Assembly (NCBI GenBank): GCA_003557765.1
Contig: PWNO01000180.1
Coordinates: 1 to 8,835 of the forward strand
Origin: Bacteroidales bacterium
GTDB lineage: Bacteria > Bacteroidota > Bacteroidia > Bacteroidales > UBA7960
Length of the DNA: 8,835 nucleotides
Direction: 5' to 3'
Under the pieces are notes generated by a model. That model was not told the DNA's origin. It saw only the letters and a program-made list of their open reading frames with translations, and searched no databases. The translations under genes were made by a program, and so were the position numbers. Below are positions 1 to 6,081 of the stretch, one piece after another (position 1 is the stretch's first letter; every line of letters starts with the position of its first letter).

Positions 1-1659
1 CTGGCCACACCCATATACATTGAAGCGAATGAATTGCAGGTTTTCGGAAAAGGTTTGTCTGAATACAAGAAAAGCATCAACTTTCCTGCACCCTGGCCAG
101 GGGGATGGTGGACTCTGGAAGACCTCATTACTTATGAGTTGGAGTCGGTGTATTCACTGGTAAAAACAGCTTCACTGCATCGGAAAGATATCCTGGATTT
201 CCGCAATGAGATGGCCCGCCGCGAGATCAATAAAGGCCTTACAGAACCGCCCTTCTTTTATGTGCTGCCATATGAACAGCACGATCAGGGCGAGCTGCTT
301 GCCCTGCTCGAACTTCTTGAAAGACACGGCATTCAGATATATCAGGTGGATGAGGACGCGGTGATGGAAGGAAGGCTCATCAGTGAGGGCGATTTTATCA
401 TTCCCCTTGCGCAACCCTTTCGAGCTTTTATCAAAGAGGTGTTGGAAGACCAGGAGTTTCCGGTACGCAGATATACTCCGGGCGGAGAAATGATCAGACC
501 CTATGATATCACCTCATGGTCACTCCCTCTGCACCGTGGCATAATCAGCCATGAGATCAACAGCATGTATGACAACGAAGATATTCAGTTTTCAGCAGTG
601 ACTGTCGGACAGTTACAAATTTATCGAGGGCTGCCCGATGATTTGAACTACCTTTTGTTTCCGGCAAGTAACAACCACAGCTACAAGGCTGCTTTTTCCA
701 CACTCGGACAAGGCTTTGATGTCCTTCGCACCACTGCCATGGTGTACCACAACGAACAACCCGTCCCAAAAGGAAGCTTCCTGATCCCAGTAAACAGAAA
801 CAATCGCAGCTTCGTAGAGTCGCTGTTAGAGGACCTCTATACCACCCCGTATTACCTGAGTGAAAGACCCAATGTAAGTACAGAAACACTGAGTATGCCC
901 CGAATCGCACTTTGCGAAACCAACTTTCACGACATGGATGCCGGCTGGACAAGATGGCTTTTTGACTCATATGAAATACCATTCACAGTACTCAACCCTG
1001 TCGACTTCATCGATACAGACCTCATTGCACAGTATGATGTGATCATCTTTCCTGATGCCACCAAGGATCAGATCCTGCATGGACATAGCACACGCGGTGG
1101 TGAAGTTTTCATCCCGTTCTATAATCCGGAATACATCAGGGGAATGGGCAGCGAAGGCTGGCAAAACGTGCTGCGCTTCATGGCAGAAGGCGGTCATGTC
1201 ATTTCATGGGCACGATCAACCGAACTTTTCTTTGGCCTGATGAACCCTGGCAATGAAGAGGATAACTTCCGTTTTCCAGTGCAGAATATTTCCAGCCGCC
1301 TTACCGGAGAAGGGTTTTACAGCCCGGGATCCTTCCTTCAGATTAATCTGCAGGAAGATCATCCACTCACACTGGGCATGCAAAAACAAATCGGCGTCTT
1401 TCACAGAAGTTCACCGGTGTTCTCTACATCGATACCCACCTTTGGCATGGACAGAAGAGTCATTGGAAAATTTCCAGAAGACCAGGATCTGTTATTAAGC
1501 GGATACACGGAAAAAGAAGAACTGTTGGAACGCCAGCCGGCCATTGTGTGGCTGAAACGTGGAGAAGGACAAGCAGTCCTCTTTTCATTTGCCCCCAACT
1601 TCAGGGGATCCACACCTGTGTCAAACAAACTGATATTTAACGCACTGCTGATGGATTAG
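1..1659 (+). CDS. M14-family zinc carboxypeptidase-like protein, C-terminal part (5' truncated)
   Basis: The frame is open from base 1 to a TAG at 1657-1659, giving 552 residues with no start in the window, so this is the tail of a longer protein. A TTG at base 34 is only an internal codon. The opening residues (ATPIYIEANEL), the WPGGWW motif about 35 residues in, and the following long helical stretch resemble the region just after the catalytic Glu in large (about 850-residue) Bacteroidota M14 peptidases; zinc ligands and catalytic Glu would then lie upstream. Two later regions resemble those proteins: a YVLPYEQHDQGE segment near residues 93-104, and a C-terminal amidotransferase-like fold with YDVIIFPDA near 343-351 and a GGHVISWARS strand near 396-405. 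Such proteins are usually exported; the signal peptide is not visible. The gene is convergent with rimO. Family assignment is from remembered sequence pattern, so substrate is unknown. Confidence 0.78.
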   Translation: MATPIYIEANELQVFGKGLSEYKKSINFPAPWPGGWWTLEDLITYELESVYSLVKTASLHRKDILDFRNEMARREINKGLTEPPFFYVLPYEQHDQGELLALLELLERHGIQIYQVDEDAVMEGRLISEGDFIIPLAQPFRAFIKEVLEDQEFPVRRYTPGGEMIRPYDITSWSLPLHRGIISHEINSMYDNEDIQFSAVTVGQLQIYRGLPDDLNYLLFPASNNHSYKAAFSTLGQGFDVLRTTAMVYHNEQPVPKGSFLIPVNRNNRSFVESLLEDLYTTPYYLSERPNVSTETLSMPRIALCETNFHDMDAGWTRWLFDSYEIPFTVLNPVDFIDTDLIAQYDVIIFPDATKDQILHGHSTRGGEVFIPFYNPEYIRGMGSEGWQNVLRFMAEGGHVISWARSTELFFGLMNPGNEEDNFRFPVQNISSRLTGEGFYSPGSFLQINLQEDHPLTLGMQKQIGVFHRSSPVFSTSIPTFGMDRRVIGKFPEDQDLLLSGYTEKEELLERQPAIVWLKRGEGQAVLFSFAPNFRGSTPVSNKLIFNALLMD

Positions 1660-1851
1660 CCATGTAATTAAGGGTATTGGGAATGGGGTGCCGTGCCAAT
1701 GCACTTAAGCAGCCGGGAACCGGGGGTAAGAAGCATATACTAAGCAGGTAGCCGCATCATGGGGGCTGCGCAGAAAAAGCTTACCCGTCCTGAAATGGGT
1801 TTACACAATTTATAAGCAATCATCAGGGCGGATCAGACAAACATTTGGGGA
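1660..1851. other. Convergent spacer without a gene
   Basis: This lies between the 3' ends of the peptidase gene and rimO. I see no open frame of note and no convincing intrinsic terminator for either gene. It holds a weak run of three G-rich 7-base units (1672-1692), a small hairpin GTAGCC/GGCTGC around 1749-1768, and a distant 7-base inverted pair GGGTAAG (1724-1730) with CTTACCC (1780-1786). None is followed by a strong T-run. Confidence 0.6.
1672..1692. repeat. Short 7-base tandem units, degenerate
   Basis: Three consecutive 7-base blocks, GGGTATT, GGGAATG and GGGTGCC, begin 12 bases after the peptidase stop codon. The first two fit the consensus RGSWATD shared with repeats at 7103-7116 and 8407-8420. 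Alone this run is weak and could be chance. Confidence 0.35.
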
Positions 1852-3168
1852 TCAAAAATCATCCGGCGGATCCACGGGAGTGGCATACAATTCAAACACA
1901 CCGGCACCAGTTATACAGACCTCCACAAACTGACCCATTCGCAGAAAACGGGTCTTTTTGATCAGCACCTCGTTATCGACTTCGGGGCTGTCATACTCGG
2001 TTCGACCAACATAGTATTCCGGCTCATCGCGATCCACAATTACTTTCATGCGCCGGCCAACCTTGTTATTGTTCAACGCTTGCGAAATGACAGCCTGCCT
2101 ATCCATCAGGACTTCTGCACGGCGTTGTTTTTCCGCTTCCGGGATGGGATCACCCAATGCATAGGCACGGGTATCTTCTTCGGGAGAGTAGGTAAACACG
2201 CCCAGCCGATCAAACCGCATCTCATCAATAAAAGCCAGCAACTCTTGAAAAGCCTCCGGGCTTTCTCCGGGATAGCCCAGCATCAGGGTGGTCCGTATCG
2301 CAATTCCAGGCACCTTTTCCCGCATCGTCCTGAGCAGGGCAAGGGTTTCGGCTTTACCGTGACCACGGCGCATCGACCGCAGCAAAGCCTCATTGATGTG
2401 CTGCAGGGGGATGTCCAGGTAGTTGCAGATTTTAGGAGATTCGCGCATGACGTCAAGCGCTTCCAGTGGAAACTTATTGGGATAAGCATAATGCAAGCGG
2501 ACCCATTCAATCCCCTCAACTTTGCAAAGATCACGTAACAAGGGAGCAAGTTCGGGGCGACCGCTGATGTCCAGTCCGTAATAGCTTAAATCCTGTGCCA
2601 CCAGAATCAGCTCTTTAACCCCTTTTTCAGCAAGCCGGGAGGCCTCCCTGACCAAGGTTGAGACTGGAACGGATACATGATTTCCCCTGATCGCAGGTAT
2701 GGCGCAGAAAGAGCAGGTGCGGTCGCATCCTTCTGAAATCTTGAGGTAAGCATAATGCATGGGCGTGGTCATCACCCTCTCAGCGCTATCAGCATCATAC
2801 TCCTGATGAAGCCATGCCAATAAGTCCTCAGGGTCACGGGCACCAAACCAGGCAGCCACCTCAGGTATTTCTTTGCTAAGCTCATCACGATAACGCTGAG
2901 AAAGACAGCCAGTCACCACAACCTGGCCAATATGTCCGCTTTTGACTGCATCAACCAATGTGAGTATGGTGTTGATGCTTTCTTCTTTAGCATCCTGAAT
3001 GAATCCACAGGTATTGATCACCACGACATCAGCAGGAGCCATAAGATCGTGGGTAACCACAAAACGATCGGGTGAAAGTTGACCCATGAATTTCTCCGAG
3101 TCTACCACGTTTTTGGAACATCCCATGGTGATGACATGGACGGAGACCATTTTTGACTTGGTACGCAT
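1852..3168 (-). CDS. rimO: Ribosomal protein S12 methylthiotransferase RimO
   Basis: RimO is a radical-SAM enzyme that adds a methylthio group to the beta carbon of a conserved Asp of ribosomal protein S12, using two 4Fe-4S clusters. From the ATG at 3168 the product is 438 residues, the usual length. The N-terminal MTTase domain shows its three cluster cysteines: C17 in MGCSKN, C54 in NTCGF and C88 in VTGCLSQ. The radical-SAM motif CxxxCxxC is C148, C152 and C155 (GCDRTCSFC). A C-terminal TRAM domain fills about residues 373-438. The start giving MRTKSK just before the first core strand matches relatives; the frame stays open 25 codons upstream (to 3243), but that stretch resembles leader DNA. 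It follows ftsY by 158 bases on the same strand. RimO rather than MiaB or MtaB is favoured by MGCSKN and VDSEKFMGQL; I am confident. Confidence 0.95.
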   Translation of the reverse strand: MRTKSKMVSVHVITMGCSKNVVDSEKFMGQLSPDRFVVTHDLMAPADVVVINTCGFIQDAKEESINTILTLVDAVKSGHIGQVVVTGCLSQRYRDELSKEIPEVAAWFGARDPEDLLAWLHQEYDADSAERVMTTPMHYAYLKISEGCDRTCSFCAIPAIRGNHVSVPVSTLVREASRLAEKGVKELILVAQDLSYYGLDISGRPELAPLLRDLCKVEGIEWVRLHYAYPNKFPLEALDVMRESPKICNYLDIPLQHINEALLRSMRRGHGKAETLALLRTMREKVPGIAIRTTLMLGYPGESPEAFQELLAFIDEMRFDRLGVFTYSPEEDTRAYALGDPIPEAEKQRRAEVLMDRQAVISQALNNNKVGRRMKVIVDRDEPEYYVGRTEYDSPEVDNEVLIKKTRFLRMGQFVEVCITGAGVFELYATPVDPPDDF

Positions 3169-3326
3169 AGGTTTAAATCCTGCATTATGCATAAAAGACA
3201 ATGAAATTGCAGTATATGATTTTTTTGGAGGCAATAAAAACAACTACCTGAAATAACCCAATTGTTTTGTGATCTTTGAATAATGCAGGATAAAAGGCGC
3301 GCCCTCAATTTATACACAAGAGGCAA
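3169..3326 (-). promoter_or_regulatory. ftsY-rimO spacer with rimO leader, 12-base inverted repeat
   Basis: This 158-base AT-rich spacer separates ftsY from rimO. It contains a perfect 12-base inverted repeat, ATCCTGCATTAT at 3177-3188 and ATAATGCAGGAT at 3280-3291, with 91 bases between the arms. The arm near rimO overlaps its ribosome-binding region, since AGGA lies 9 bases before the ATG at 3168. A separate 10-base palindrome, TTATGCATAA, sits at 3185-3194, and the 8-base palindrome GGCGCGCC at 3296-3303. I found no good match to TTG-N20-TAnnTTTG, so rimO may depend on read-through from ftsY or on a divergent promoter. Regulation by the inverted repeat is inference. Confidence 0.45.
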
Positions 3327-4280
3327 TCAAGTCTGGAATAATTTTTTTACGAAGGCTTCCCGGTCAAAAATCTGCAGGTCATCAATTTTCTCACCTACAC
3401 CAATATATTTCACCGGCACGCTGAACTGGTCACTTACCCCGATGACCACACCTCCTTTAGCAGTGCCATCCAGTTTAGTGATTGCAAGTGCATTTACCTC
3501 GGTGACTGCTGTAAACTGCCTGGCTTGTTCAAAAGCATTCTGCCCGGTCGAGCCATCGAGGATCAGTAAAATTTCGTGTGGAGCGCCAGGAATGACTTTT
3601 TGCATTACCCTTTTGATTTTCCCGAGCTCATTCATCAGGTTCACCTTGTTATGCAGCCTGCCAGCGGTATCCAGGATGGCCACGTCCATGTGCTCCCGCT
3701 TTGCGTACTCGAGTGTTTCATAGGAAACAGAGGCAGGGTCTGCACCCATGCCCTGGCTTACCAATGGAACTCCGGCACGTTCTGACCAAATAGTCAACTG
3801 ATCCACTGCCGCAGCCCGAAAAGTATCGGCAGCCCCCAATACCACTTTTTTGCCTGCCGTCTTGAATTGATGTGCCAGCTTTCCGATGGTCGTGGTCTTC
3901 CCAACGCCATTCACGCCAACCACCATGATCACGTATGGCCTCTCCTGGCTCTCAGACATCACCTTAGTGAAATCACTTGCTTCGTTCTCATACAACAAGG
4001 CGGTAACTTCTTCCTGAAGGATCCGGTTCAACTCATCCGTACCCAGGTATTTATCCCTGGCAACCCGCTCCTCAATGCGCTCAATGATCTTGATGGTCGT
4101 GGCAACACCCACATCTGAGCTGATCAGAACTTCTTCGAGGTCATCAAGCACCTCCACGTCGACCGTTGACCGGCCAGCAACTGCTTTAGACAGCTTAGAG
4201 AAAAAATTGCTGCGGGTCTTATTCAACCCTTGATCAAGTTTTTCTTCCTTGTTTTTTGAAAAAATTTCGAACAGCCCCAT
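3327..4280 (-). CDS. ftsY: Signal recognition particle receptor FtsY
   Basis: FtsY is the membrane-associated GTPase that docks SRP-ribosome complexes at the translocon. The 317-residue product has a short lysine-rich amphipathic N-terminus (about 1-20), the helical N domain (about 20-100) and the NG GTPase domain. Visible nucleotide-binding motifs are the P-loop GVNGVGKTT (122-130, Lys128), AADTFRAAA (150-158), DTAGR (204-208), TKLDGTAKGG (268-277) and the closing GVGEKIDDL (294-302). The acidic A domain of enterobacterial FtsY is missing, normal for this phylum. FtsY rather than Ffh is shown by absence of a methionine-rich M domain. It lies downstream of rpmG and the DUF4295 gene but behind a strong terminator at 4310-4351, so expression probably relies on read-through or an unseen promoter. 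Confidence 0.97.
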   Translation of the reverse strand: MGLFEIFSKNKEEKLDQGLNKTRSNFFSKLSKAVAGRSTVDVEVLDDLEEVLISSDVGVATTIKIIERIEERVARDKYLGTDELNRILQEEVTALLYENEASDFTKVMSESQERPYVIMVVGVNGVGKTTTIGKLAHQFKTAGKKVVLGAADTFRAAAVDQLTIWSERAGVPLVSQGMGADPASVSYETLEYAKREHMDVAILDTAGRLHNKVNLMNELGKIKRVMQKVIPGAPHEILLILDGSTGQNAFEQARQFTAVTEVNALAITKLDGTAKGGVVIGVSDQFSVPVKYIGVGEKIDDLQIFDREAFVKKLFQT

Positions 4281-4309
4281 AACATTTGATTTAGATGGAT
4301 AGTTTCCAT

Positions 4310-4351
4310 AAAAAAAAACAGACCTGCACCAAGGGTATTGGAGCAGATCTG
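4310..4351 (-). terminator. Strong intrinsic terminator between the DUF4295 gene and ftsY
   Basis: Read on the minus strand, CAGATCTGC (4351-4343) pairs with GCAGGTCTG (4327-4319) through nine pairs with one G-U wobble. Inside it, CCAA and TTGG pair as a further four after one T-T mismatch, leaving the loop TACCC. The stem is followed directly by nine Ts (4318-4310). This is a textbook Rho-independent terminator for the rpmG-DUF4295 transcript, and its orientation would reduce transcription into ftsY. Confidence 0.9.
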
Positions 4352-4434
4352 AAAAGTTTCATTTCGATCCTGCAAGGCTCGGGACGATGAAGCGCAGATT
4401 CACCAAACCATGCAGGAATCATCCATTTTGTGGA

Positions 4435-4593
4435 TTATTTCTTCTGTGCAAGATATTCCTTAACCTTTTCAGCATCAACAATTTCTTCTTCAAAGGCATA
4501 TGCACCTGACTTTTCAGATTTTTGCATCCGGATGACTTTGGCAAATCCTTTACCTGTTCCGGTTTTCAGGGTTGCAACTACTTTCTTGGCCAT
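4435..4593 (-). CDS. DUF4295 family small basic protein
   Basis: An ATG at 4593-4591 opens a 52-codon frame ending with TAA at 4437-4435. The protein begins MAKKVVATLKTGTGKGF and ends EKVKEYLAQKK; it is Lys-rich with an acidic patch EEEIVD at 35-40. Length, sequence and position directly after rpmG match the DUF4295 family of Bacteroidota. It starts 12 bases after the rpmG stop, so the two are surely co-transcribed, and a strong terminator follows. Size, charge and neighbours suggest a ribosome-associated protein. I recall a Bacteroidota-specific large-subunit protein being seen in a Flavobacterium ribosome structure, but I cannot verify here that it is this family. No known catalytic motif is visible. 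Confidence 0.93.
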   Translation of the reverse strand: MAKKVVATLKTGTGKGFAKVIRMQKSEKSGAYAFEEEIVDAEKVKEYLAQKK

Positions 4594-4605
4594 ACTAATT
4601 CAGTT

Positions 4606-4794
4606 TTATTTGATTTCTTTATGAATGGTCATTTTCCGAAGAATGGGGTTGTATTTTTTAATCTCCAGACGATCGGGCGTGTTCTTTTTGTTCTTGGTAG
4701 TGACATACCTTGATGTACCCGGCTTTCCGCTGTTTTTATGTTCTGTGCACTCCAGGATCACCTGATGACGTGCTTCTTTCGATTTCTTTGCCAT
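4606..4794 (-). CDS. rpmG: 50S ribosomal protein L33 (bL33)
   Basis: This 62-residue product is a structural protein of the large ribosomal subunit near the E site. The stretch [19 protein letters not shown] (about 12-31) and the closing [15 protein letters not shown] are hallmarks of bL33 in this phylum. Only one cysteine (Cys16) is present, so it is the zinc-free (C-minus) type. It is first in a two-gene unit with the DUF4295 gene and has a good promoter at 4825-4854, implying a leader of roughly 24 bases. There is no clear Shine-Dalgarno. The usual upstream partner rpmB (L28) is not next to it. Confidence 0.97.
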   Translation of the reverse strand: MAKKSKEARHQVILECTEHKNSGKPGTSRYVTTKNKKNTPDRLEIKKYNPILRKMTIHKEIK

Positions 4795-4824
4795 GATTCT
4801 GCCTACTTTATGTTTTCAGGAGCG

Positions 4825-4854
4825 CAAAAATACAAAATTTTTATGTTTCAACAA
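4825..4854 (-). promoter_or_regulatory. Predicted Bacteroidota-type promoter for rpmG
   Basis: On the minus strand, TTG at 4854-4852 is followed after 19 bases by TATTTTTG at 4832-4825, an exact match to the -7 element TAnnTTTG known in Bacteroidota. Transcription would start near 4818, about 24 bases before the rpmG ATG. It is a pattern match without experimental support, but element, spacing and position all agree. Confidence 0.6.
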
Positions 4855-4912
4855 GACAAAATGCATGAAAACAATAAAAAAACACAAGCTAAAAAATTAA
4901 ACCAATTGATTA

Positions 4913-4944
4913 TTTGCAGTTTAGATCATTTTTGTATACCTTCG
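4913..4944 (+). promoter_or_regulatory. Predicted Bacteroidota-type promoter for the SlyD-like gene
   Basis: TTTG at 4913-4916 is followed after 20 bases by TACCTTCG at 4937-4944, which matches TAnnTTTG at all but one fixed position. Transcription would start near 4951, giving a leader of about 74 bases that contains the hairpin at 4965-4995. Pattern match only. Confidence 0.55.
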
Positions 4945-4964
4945 CATGATAAATCAAATCGTTT

Positions 4965-4995
4965 CGGGATTTTCCCATTAAATGGGATGATCCCG
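4965..4995 (+). promoter_or_regulatory. Nested hairpin in the leader of the SlyD-like gene
   Basis: CGGGAT (4965-4970) pairs with ATCCCG (4990-4995), and inside it TCCCAT (4973-4978) pairs with ATGGGA (4982-4987) around the loop TAA. Only a 2x2 internal step (TT opposite TG) interrupts the stem. Because the element alternates GGGA, TCCC, GGGA and TCCC, it could also fold as two small hairpins. It ends 29 bases before the start codon. Possible roles are a protein-binding operator, attenuator or translation switch; the T-rich bases after it are too broken for a strong terminator. Confidence 0.6.
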
Positions 4996-5024
4996 TTCAT
5001 TTTTAAACCTAACAAGCATACATT

Positions 5025-5516
5025 ATGACGCAAACCGATCCCAAAGTTATTGCACTCACCTATGAGCTGCGCGAAGGAGGACCTGAAGGAGAAGTGCTGG
5101 AAACGGTAAAAAAAGATCAGCCCATTGAGTTTTTATTTGGCGTGGGGCGCCTGAACCAGCGTTTTGAGGAAAACGTAAAAGATTTGAAAGAAAAAGAATC
5201 CTTTGAGTTTACCATCCAGGCGGATCAGGCATACGGACAGGTAAACGAAAAAGCCATTGTAGACTTGCCAAAGAGCATTTTTGTGATTGATGGCAAGCTG
5301 GCTGATGACCTGCTCGTAGAAGGAAACATCATCAACATGGAAGACCAGGAGGGCAACCCGCATCGTGGCAAGGTCATGGATATCGGGGAAGACAAGGTAA
5401 AAATGGATTTTAACCACCCACTGGCTGGTATGAATCTGCATTTCAAAGGTGAAGTCGTGCGCCGCCGCGAGCCCACACCGGAAGAGATCACGCAGGGATA
5501 TGTGAAGCCTGAATAG
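5025..5516 (+). CDS. SlyD-like FKBP-type peptidyl-prolyl cis-trans isomerase
   Basis: The 163-residue product speeds proline isomerisation and probably acts as a cytoplasmic folding helper, since no signal peptide is seen. Family marks are the first strand with YEL (13-15), PIEFLFGVGRL (33-43), the FE pair near 47-48, AYG (69-71), LPKSIF (81-86) and NHPLAG (130-135). Residues of about 72-128 form the insert-in-flap chaperone domain typical of SlyD. The Cys/His-rich metal-binding tail of Escherichia coli SlyD is missing; the protein ends with TQGYVKPE, common in short SlyD relatives. The ATG at 5025 has no Shine-Dalgarno, as expected for this phylum. The gene stands alone, with its own promoter, leader hairpin and terminator. 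Confidence 0.93.
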   Translation: MTQTDPKVIALTYELREGGPEGEVLETVKKDQPIEFLFGVGRLNQRFEENVKDLKEKESFEFTIQADQAYGQVNEKAIVDLPKSIFVIDGKLADDLLVEGNIINMEDQEGNPHRGKVMDIGEDKVKMDFNHPLAGMNLHFKGEVVRRREPTPEEITQGYVKPE

Positions 5517-5524
5517 ATTACAAA

Positions 5525-5560
5525 TCACATGCTGGTCTTCAGTGGTTTGACAGCATGTGA
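5525..5560 (+). repeat. Perfect 10-base inverted repeat after the SlyD-like gene
   Basis: TCACATGCTG (5525-5534) and CAGCATGTGA (5551-5560) are exact reverse complements around a 16-base loop. The hairpin starts 8 bases after the stop codon and has no T-run, so it is not an intrinsic terminator by itself. It may stabilise the transcript 3' end or bind a protein. Confidence 0.7.
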
Positions 5561-5585
5561 CTTATGCAAAACACACCTGTTGAAC

Positions 5586-5619
5586 AGGGCCCTTCAGATG
5601 GAGGGCCCTATTTTTTTTT
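5586..5619 (+). terminator. Intrinsic terminator of the SlyD-like gene
   Basis: AGGGCCCT (5586-5593) pairs with AGGGCCCT (5602-5609) around an 8-base loop, followed by TA and nine Ts (5611-5619). The T-tract lies inside the 3' end of the convergent YbaN-like gene, supplying its last three AAA codons. On the minus strand no T-run follows the stem, so it works mainly for the plus strand. Confidence 0.92.
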
Positions 5620-6021
5620 CATTACCGTATTCAGCGAAGCCACATGTATGGTCACGCTGACTGCAATGATCAGAAGCATAAGCCTGATCCACCAGAGGCT
5701 GACAGCAAATACCGCAGTAATGCCAATGCTGATCCAGAGCAGGGCGATGGTCCCCCTTTTTACCTGGGCTGTGGTGGCATGGTGGTCACGATAATTCAGA
5801 ATGTGTTCACCAAAGTACCGGTGGTTGATCAACCAACGGTAATAACGTTCGGAGCTCCTGGCAAAACAATAGGCCGACAAAAGCAGGAATGGAACCGTGG
5901 GCAACAAGGGCACAAAAACACCGACAAAACCCAGGCCGAAACTGGCTAAGCCTGCCAGGGTAAACAAAAAGCGCTGAAAGGGATTCAGCTGTTTGCCAAA
6001 ATTGGGCTTTTCTTCCTGCAT
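5608..6021 (-). CDS. YbaN/DUF454 family small membrane protein
   Basis: From the ATG at 6021 the product is 137 residues, the normal size for DUF454 (YbaN) proteins, whose function is unknown. The family signature is clear: a Gly-rich hydrophobic stretch (21-37), then PLLPTVPFLLLSAYCFARSS (38-57), followed by WLINHRYFG (63-71). Two more hydrophobic segments lie at about 91-108 and 110-128, so it is an inner-membrane protein with three or four spans. The C-terminus is KKK, encoded by the T-tract of the convergent terminator, and the TAG stop lies in the terminator stem edge. The frame stays open to 6114, but that extension would run into the divergent lipase gene and its promoter, so 6021 is preferred. 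Confidence 0.88.
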   Translation of the reverse strand: MQEEKPNFGKQLNPFQRFLFTLAGLASFGLGFVGVFVPLLPTVPFLLLSAYCFARSSERYYRWLINHRYFGEHILNYRDHHATTAQVKRGTIALLWISIGITAVFAVSLWWIRLMLLIIAVSVTIHVASLNTVMKKK

Positions 6022-6035
6022 CCTGCTTATTTGAT

Positions 6036-6043
6036 TATATTTG
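6036..6043 (+). promoter_or_regulatory. Possible -7 promoter element for the hydrolase gene
   Basis: TATATTTG is an exact match to the Bacteroidota -7 element TAnnTTTG and would place the transcript start near 6050, about 32 bases before the ATG at 6082. No good TTG lies 19-21 bases upstream (TTC at 6013-6015 is the nearest), so support is partial. The element lies in the 60-base divergent spacer. Confidence 0.4.
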
Positions 6044-6081
6044 GTATGTTTTAAGAACGGCACAAAGGTCGGAAAAAACAC

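Larger units (their letters stand above)
4795..5024. promoter_or_regulatory. Divergent AT-rich control region between rpmG and the FKBP gene
   Basis: This 230-base spacer separates two outward-facing genes. It contains the minus-strand rpmG promoter, the plus-strand FKBP promoter and a leader hairpin. The middle (4856-4912) is A-rich with no clear motif. No ribosomal protein L28 frame could be read on the minus strand, so rpmB is absent rather than missed. Confidence 0.7.

Noticed and set aside
1724..1786. Inverted pair GGGTAAG / CTTACCC as a terminator for the peptidase gene or rimO
   Set aside because: The stem is only 7 pairs with a loop near 49 bases, and no T-run follows on either strand.
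3169..3243. Longer N-terminus for RimO starting at 3243 or 3192
   Set aside because: The extra residues do not resemble known RimO N-termini, and the DNA holds palindromes and AT-rich leader features. Starting at 3168 gives the family length.
3296..3303. GGCGCGCC as the stem of an ftsY terminator
   Set aside because: It is a self-complementary 8-mer with no room for a loop, and the following Ts on the minus strand are only four.
1670..4341. The 11-mer AAGGGTATTGG occurs at 1670-1680 and again at 4331-4341
   Set aside because: The second copy is fully explained as the loop side of the 4310-4351 terminator, and a single 11-base match is weak evidence of a repeat family.
6063..6070. GACCTTTG (minus strand) as the YbaN -7 promoter element
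   Set aside because: It misses the leading T of TAnnTTTG and has no TTG at the right distance, so it is not above background.
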